Shown piece after piece: positions 58,467-64,000 of a stretch of DNA of 64,000 nt; the first letter of the stretch is position 1; every line of letters begins with the position of its first letter. Made by a program: the position numbers and the translations under genes. The stretch is from Hypericum androsaemum (Eukaryota > Streptophyta > Magnoliopsida > Malpighiales > Hypericaceae): positions 14,646,689 to 14,710,688 of the forward strand of contig OZ023180.1 in assembly GCA_963995505.1 (NCBI GenBank), in the 5' to 3' direction. Below the pieces are notes generated by a model that did no database searches, had not been told where the DNA came from, and saw only the letters and a list, made by a program, of their open reading frames with translations.

Positions 58467-59084
58467 GAAGTGAAGGTTGAATAAGGCATTAATTATTGGC
58501 ATAACTCGTGCTACTCGGTCTTAGGAAATGGGTGAATTTTGGGAATGTGCTTTAATTATTTATGGCGAGGATGTTTAGAATAGACGAGTGACTAGAGTAT
58601 TTTAGCAACAAGTCCTCGGATTGGGTGGTTTAACTACTATCCATATATATTATCTCACCAATACCTTAGCCCAATTACAACCCGATTGAAAGCCCCATGT
58701 TCACGAGCAACCACACGATTTTGAGACACTGTTGAGTAGGACGTAGGATACTTTGAAAGACATCGGTCATGTATACGAGGGATAGGAAGTTGGCTACTTA
58801 CAAATTGTGAGCTAAAATTTTTTGAACCTCTGAGTGGTTAACCTTCTAGTGTCTTTTACATAGTGATAACACTTGGTTAAACTATCAAGTGGTGAGGTGT
58901 CTACCGGTTCTTACTCTTTGTTTTTGGGTTGATGTACTAGCTAGGTTGTGGGGAGTTAATTTGTGAATTAATCATGCCTAGTCTTGTCCTTGTTGTGTTT
59001 TTCTTTCTTATGTGATTGTGTTTGTGTTTGTATACCATGGTTGAGTAAGGCTTGAGGACAAGCAATGATTCAAGTGTGGGGGTG
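57495..59084 (+). other. Athila 3' non-coding region and polypurine tract
   Basis: No coding signal. A GAAAAGAAAA-type purine microsatellite lies at about 58398-58470. The GTGTGGGGGTG polypurine tract just before the 3' LTR (59074-59084) would prime plus-strand synthesis. A matching CAAGTGTGGGGGTGTGG word occurs at about 57692-57708, possibly a second, older polypurine copy. Confidence 0.75.
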
Positions 59085-60575
59085 TGATGAGTGTAGAAAT
59101 ACTCTATCATCTATGTATGTTTTAGTGTTGATATTCTGTTGTTTCTAGTATTTTTGTTTGTTATGTATGGATGTAATGTCATATTTCTTGCTTTGAATGT
59201 TTTAGTGTAGTTCTTGTAATTTTCATTGTGTTTTGTTCGTGTTTATTGCTAGGAGACTTTGTGGAGATGCGAGGAGGATATTGGTGCACCTTAGATTGTG
59301 TCAAAGACGATTGGATCAGCCGTGAAGAATGGTGCACGATCGGGACCTCGACGACATTGGGTAGACTGATCTCAAGCGAGTCAAATGAAGATAACTTTCG
59401 CATACGAAGTCCGATGGAGACGGATGAGGCAGTTCTGGAAAGAAGACATCCGTGGTTACAACTTTATCTCTAATAGTCTTCTTCAAATTCGGAGTCTAAG
59501 AGGGTGAAAAATTGCGTCCAAATCAAGCTTCAAATCTGAGATCTTGCCTAGCCGAGATGGGCCGAAATTCATGAATCATTTTGGGCCCATTTTAGGATTT
59601 TCCATGGCTTTACTTGGTTAGAACTTTAGGAATAGTTTAGTTAGTTTGAGTTGAGAATTTTTGTATAAATAGCTATTGGCTTTCCTTGCAAGCCATAACT
59701 TAGAACTCTTAGACTTAGATATTTTCCTAAAAATACTCACCAACTCCACTCTCTCTCTCTTTTGGAAGGAGAACTTGGCTCACCATTGTTGGAGCTTGTA
59801 GAGAACTTAAAGGGAAACTTTTGGAAGCTTGAAGATCATCTTGAGCTTTCTCTAACCCTCTCTTTTATGTTTCATGTTTTACTTGCTTCGTTTAATGGAT
59901 GTGTTTAGTTGTGTAGTTGATATGTGTGAGTAGTTGATTAGTGGGTTTGGTGCCTTGATGGCATCTACTTGGCCTATGGTTTAGTGGGGTTAAAATGCTA
60001 AGGTTTGTGAAATAGTTAATGAGTTTAATACTTAATCTTGATTGATCACCTTGATTATGAACTTGATTAATACTAATCGTCAGGAGGGGTTAGGATTAAT
60101 GGACCATTTAACTAGTTAATTAGTTGTTTTTGATGAGGAATCTCATTAGGTGGTTAGTTGTTCAAAGGGTGATGGTTATAATTGATAATTAGTTGGATTA
60201 GGTGGCTAATTAGTTGCGAGAGTACGATTAGTTCAACTAAACTTAATTAATAATCGATTTAGACTACTTAATGGCAGGAGCATTGATTAGTTACTTTAGA
60301 AACACCCGGACCATAACACGAACTTAATAAACCCCATAGACCATTTTGGTTATCTAGGTGTCATTGGTACCAAACCCACTCTTTTCTTTATTGTTAAAAT
60401 CATCTTCTAGTTAGTCGTTGTAGTAACCAACTCGTGTTTGGAATTGACAAATCTATTACTTTTAGTCCTAAACTAGTGGTCGAGTCGTATTTGTGGCCTA
60501 GAACTTAGTCCTTGTGGGACGACAATCCCTTACTTACTCTTTATTGCAAGAGATGTGTAAAAACCCTTCCTTTCA
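59085..60575 (+). repeat. Athila 3' LTR
   Basis: 1491 bp, starting TGATGAGTGTAG and ending CCTTCCTTTCA, collinear with the 5' LTR. TATAAATA is at 59664-59671. Confidence 0.92.
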
Positions 60576-60629
60576 GGAATTTGATGGGGAGGATGACCAA
60601 ATACCAGGGACTAGAGGGTAATTTATCCT
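60576..60629. mobile_element. TIR element right end, continued after Athila
   Basis: GGGAGGATGACCAAATACCA and CTAGAGGGTAATTTATCC are the inverse of the left end at 48102-48150. This is the rest of the right arm, cut off by the Athila insertion. Confidence 0.75.
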
Positions 60630-61061
60630 TAATTTTTTGTTTCAATGCTAAGCAAAACCACAACGCTAGGCATAATGGGACGGTCGGTCGGATTTTCTTC
60701 TATGCACAACAAATTAACATCCACACACTTTAGAAATTAATTATGGTTACAGCTCTTTCCTAGTGTCCCTTCCATTAGTTCCATTGTCTTGTCTTCTTTT
60801 CATAACCTCCAAGCCTAAAAAGCTCACATATTAATAGACAATAAGTAATAACTATTCAACATATAATGCACGTTTATTCTTATTGATAATTGAACTCACA
60901 TAATCAAGTAGGTTGAAATATGAAGCATTCTTGTTTCCACTCAGAAATATCTAGTACAACTACTTTGAAATTGAAAACATCAAATTTTACTGAGAATAAC
61001 CTTTGTAGCATATACTCTAGAAATATGTAACTATTGCATACCACAAGAGTTTAAGGCCATC
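60630..61061. other. intergenic, nothing recognised
   Basis: AT-rich DNA between the TIR element and the inverted kinase fragment. Confidence 0.45.
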
Positions 61062-61404
61062 ATACACAAGCATAGTCGCGATTACCTCGTAGATGATAAT
61101 GTGATGTGATTCGACAACTGAAAAAGTTCATATTACTTTTTCGGTGCTCTCCTCTTTCTGCCTGCCTACACCATCTTTGCCAAGCCGAAGTCTGAGATCT
61201 TATGATTCATTTCCTCATCCAGCAGTATGTTGCTTATTTTTAAATCTCTTTGTACAATCCTCAATCTGGAGTCTTGGTGAAGATAAAGAAGTCCTCGAGC
61301 TACTCTCAGAATAATGTCAAAGCACTTCTCCTAAGTCAGAAGTGTATTATGCGGTGAATCTGGTAAGTTAATCATTTTCCATCAGCTGCACAAGTTAGTG
61401 AACA
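61062..61404 (-). pseudogene. receptor-like kinase fragment, right inverted copy
   Basis: On the minus strand: [20 protein letters not shown], then [20 protein letters not shown] and DFGLAKM, subdomains VIb-VII. Here the RDLK and DFG motifs are kept (only the H of HRD is Q), unlike the left copy. The surrounding non-coding DNA (CACTAACTTGTG at one end and ATCACATTATCATCTACGAG at the other) also matches the left copy. It is only a fragment of a kinase domain. Confidence 0.85.
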
Positions 61405-61547
61405 GATATAATAGTTGCATTTACTCAGTATATATGGTAACTAAGATATCAATAATGGCAAGTCTTTGTTTGAAGGCTGACCAAATAAGAAGAGATCTAA
61501 ATTTTTGTTATGCATATATTCATAGAGCAGAAGAAATACAATATTTC

Positions 61548-62090
61548 ACTTGTTTAGGGCTCAAAATCAATGAGTTGAGTTATCACAAGTATATAAAAGC
61601 TAAAAAAATAAAAAATAGAGACGTAATAATCAATGGAGAAATATAGACACAATACATGAATGGAATAACTACCTACGGTATGGTTTTGAATTTTATGAAG
61701 CATAAACTAGTATCAAAAATATGACTTCTCACTTGTTTAGTGCTCAAAATTACTGAGTTGGATTGTCATAAATAAATGAAAGCAACATAAATAAAAAATA
61801 GAGATGTGATAGTCAATAGAGAAATATGAGCACAAACTCCTATGGAACAACTGCCTATGATATGCTTGTGGATTTTATGAAGCACAAACTAGTATCCAAA
61901 TAAAACCTCTGACTTGTTTAGGTCATAAAATTACTGAGTTGGTTTGTCCAAAATAAATTAAAGCAACAGAAATCGAAAATAGATACGTGATAAAACTTCT
62001 TGGTGTGATAAAATAGAGATTGTTTGTCACTCAGACATATGTACTTTGGTAAATGTGTGTGGCAGCTTTTGGAGCTGCAATATGAACAAT
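61548..62090. repeat. ~181-bp tandem repeat, three copies
   Basis: The anchor ACTTGTTTAG starts at 61548, 61731 and 61912, giving periods of 183 and 181 bp. Each unit carries TACTGAGTTG-like, ATAAAAAATAGA and ATTTTATGAAGCA words. The third copy decays after about 100 bp. Confidence 0.85.
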
Positions 62091-62508
62091 AGAATTTTAT
62101 GCAAGTGCTTGTGAGGATGCACTCCTAGCTACCAATAGAAATGAGATGGTGGAGATTTTTCAGACGGATGCAACATAAACGAGACCATTAGTGGAATGTG
62201 CAACCTTGTTTTGACCCTATGCAAGATTAGAGTCAGAAATTTTGAATTGATGTATCTGTATATGGAGAACAATGATGTATTTGGATTCTTTACTCCATGT
62301 GGGAATTCCTCTAATGTAGACTTGTTTCAGGGGAGATCTATCCTTTTAGACATGATAAAAGAAAGGAAAAGGAACAACACGAGAGTGGACAACAACTGAA
62401 ACAAAAGTATCTCATTTGGACTCTTCAAGTGTGGTGTATAATGTACAATGTATCTCTAGCTAAGCAACCATCAAAGCATAGTATAATAGGTAAAGACCTG
62501 TGGCTTTG
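62091..62508. other. unclear region between tandem repeat and LTR
   Basis: A short open stretch on the plus strand has no family resemblance. Nothing else was recognised. Confidence 0.4.
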
Positions 62509-64000
62509 ATGAGTGTGTAAATGGTTGTCTATTTAATGTGTCTTTCATTCATGTTTAGTAGTGTTTTTTAGTTATTTTCATCTTATCCTATTGAGTCTTA
62601 TGTTGCTTCCATGCATTTGTGTCTTGGAGTGAACGTCTATCGTTCGTCTTATTTTGTGACTAAAATTTGGAGCAGTTTTTATGCATTTAGAACGAGGATG
62701 GGACGACGACGAGCATAGGACAAAGTTGTGTGAAGACTGGCGCCCACTAGTCTCTTGGCGGTCGCCATGCCTCGGGTGTTTGAAGGATCGCAGACGCTAG
62801 CAGATTAGTTGCAGCTAGTAGCCTAACACAGAGGTATTTTTTATGGCATTCGCCAGGTGCATAGCGGCCGCCAGCCCCGAGAGATAGCTTATTTTGGAAC
62901 TCTTGTTTAGTCGGGTGTCTCACCAGTTTTGGATTCTTTCGATCTCTGGACTCCTTTTTTGGTCCTAGGATATTAGATTATATTACTTTTCTTTATTATG
63001 GTCTCTTGTTTTGGCCTTTAGGTCTCTATTTATGAATTGTCTCTTCTAGGATTTTTCTATTTGTTGCTAGTTAGTTGGCTATATAAAGTCATTAGCTCTA
63101 CGATTTTGGGACATTCATTCCAGATCTTGAGAATTACTCTTGATATTAATAACAGGCGGACGTGGTGGTTTAGCTAGGAAGTGGAGATTGGAAAGACTTA
63201 CTCCAACAACTAAGCCCTCTCTTCTCACTTTTTATGATATTCTACATCATGCCCCTCATTAGTATCTTGTGCTTCATTATTATGTTTAGCGCGTAGTTTT
63301 CTTGTGAGTGTGATGCTCTAATATATTGTCAATTGTTTATGTTAGATTACAGTTTAAATATTTTTTGTGTTAGTGATTAATTGGTGTACTTAATACTTAA
63401 TCTAAATTGGTCACTTGGGTTATGATTATATTTGATGATCGTGAACCAGAAGGCACTAAAAGCAACGAAAGAATCAATTAACATGTCCTTAGGTATTAAT
63501 GAGAAATCTTGATACTAAAGAATAACCCGTTAGAGTAAGCTTTATAATTGAGATTAATTTATTTCTAGGTCTAATTGAAAAGTGGAAGTGATAATTATTA
63601 ATCTAATTCTCTTTTATCTTAGTTTTGTTTCCTTAATAAGCAGAAACGTTATGGAGATGCATTAAAATACTCCGGATACTAGTTAGACCTACATTAAATC
63701 TATAATCTTGACATAGGGAATTGGTCCATACGGGTGTAATGCTCTCATTTGGTTTACAAACTTGTTTCTTTGCAATTTTATTTTCTTTGCTTTTAACAAA
63801 CCCCACTCAGAGGCTCACTACTCATTAGCCTCGCTGTAAGCACTTTGACTTCTATTTGTGGAAGATATATTTTACCATAAAATTAGTTATCAATGGAAGA
63901 TAGTGCATGTAATATTGAAGCTAGTAAGTAGAGTTGACAAAACTTAGAGGAAAAATAATAATACCAAACCTAACTGTAGAGGTGAACTTTAAACTGACAA
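62509..64000 (+). mobile_element. second Athila-like LTR or LTR fragment, cut by the window edge
   Basis: It begins TGATGAGTGTGTAAATGGTT, sharing the start with the Athila LTRs. Further on, AATACTTAATCTAAATTGGT and TGATTATATTTGATGATCG correspond to AATACTTAATCTTGATTGAT and TGAACTTGATTAATATTAA in the 48.4-kb LTR. A TATA box TATATAAA is at 63080-63087. The end and any internal domain lie beyond the window or have decayed. Confidence 0.65.

Larger units (their letters stand above)
48416..60575 (+). mobile_element. Athila-like Ty3/gypsy LTR retrotransposon, full length but dead
   Basis: Two LTRs (48416-49902 and 59085-60575), a tRNA-Asp-type primer site, gag, pol in the order protease-RT-RNase H-integrase, a further 3' reading frame and a polypurine tract are all present. 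Integrase after RNase H places it in Ty3/gypsy; the gag type and the ATHILA ORF-1-like 3' frame place it in the Athila group. Gag and pol carry many stops and frameshifts. The 5-bp flanks (GGGAC, GGAAT) do not match exactly, so the target duplication is eroded or misplaced. It sits inside the right arm of a TIR element. Confidence 0.92.

Overview
The window is nuclear DNA of a flowering plant. It holds genes with many short GT-AG introns and plant-only families: a group VII ERF, a Pollen Ole e 1/extensin protein, a heavy-metal-associated isoprenylated protein (HIPP), jojoba-type wax synthases and the chloroplast ATP synthase assembly factor CGL160. Between them lie plant-type copia, Athila, LINE, SINE, TRIM and hAT-like elements. 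The species cannot be named from the sequence. No virus, plasmid, CRISPR array or operon was seen.

Layout: 1-3.3 kb, a decayed Ty1/copia element on the minus strand, cut by the window edge. 4.3-5.2 kb, Ole e 1/extensin gene (minus). 5.8-10.6 kb, a 19-exon GUP1-like MBOAT acyltransferase (minus) with two non-autonomous DNA transposons (10.8-11.8 and 11.8-12.8 kb) packed against its 5' end. 12.9-18.1 kb, a foldback element, a LINE remnant, AT-rich DNA and a GC-rich minisatellite. 18.9-19.7 kb, ERF-VII gene. 20.4 kb, a SINE with a 20-bp target duplication. 23.1-24.6 kb, ribosomal protein eL19. 26.4-27.8 kb, HIPP gene (minus). 29.4-30.5 and 37.2-38.3 kb, two intronless paralogous wax synthase genes, separated by LINE fragments, a pectinesterase pseudogene and a solo LTR nested in a hAT-like element. 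38.8-42.2 kb, a second copy of the 10.8-kb hAT-like family, two LINE pieces and a chimeric gene-fragment pseudogene. 42.8-46.9 kb, CGL160 with a TRIM element in intron 1. 47.7-61.4 kb, a nested structure: an Athila-like Ty3/gypsy element inside a terminal-inverted-repeat element, the whole flanked by two inverted copies of a receptor-kinase fragment. 61.5-64 kb, a ~181-bp tandem repeat and a second Athila-like LTR running off the window.

The intact genes are ordinary single genes, not a pathway; the only functional cluster is the wax synthase pair, which shares MBOAT-type chemistry (by family only) with the GUP1-like gene. The mobile elements supply most of the unusual structure, and several can be placed in insertion order from their target-site duplications. 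I found no clear sign of an undescribed molecular system; the most informative signals are the nested insertion locus at 47.7-61.4 kb, a repeat family seen three times with 8-bp duplications, and gene-proximal insertions that may alter host gene expression. Splice junctions were inferred by eye from GT/AG sites and reading-frame continuity with remembered family sequences.
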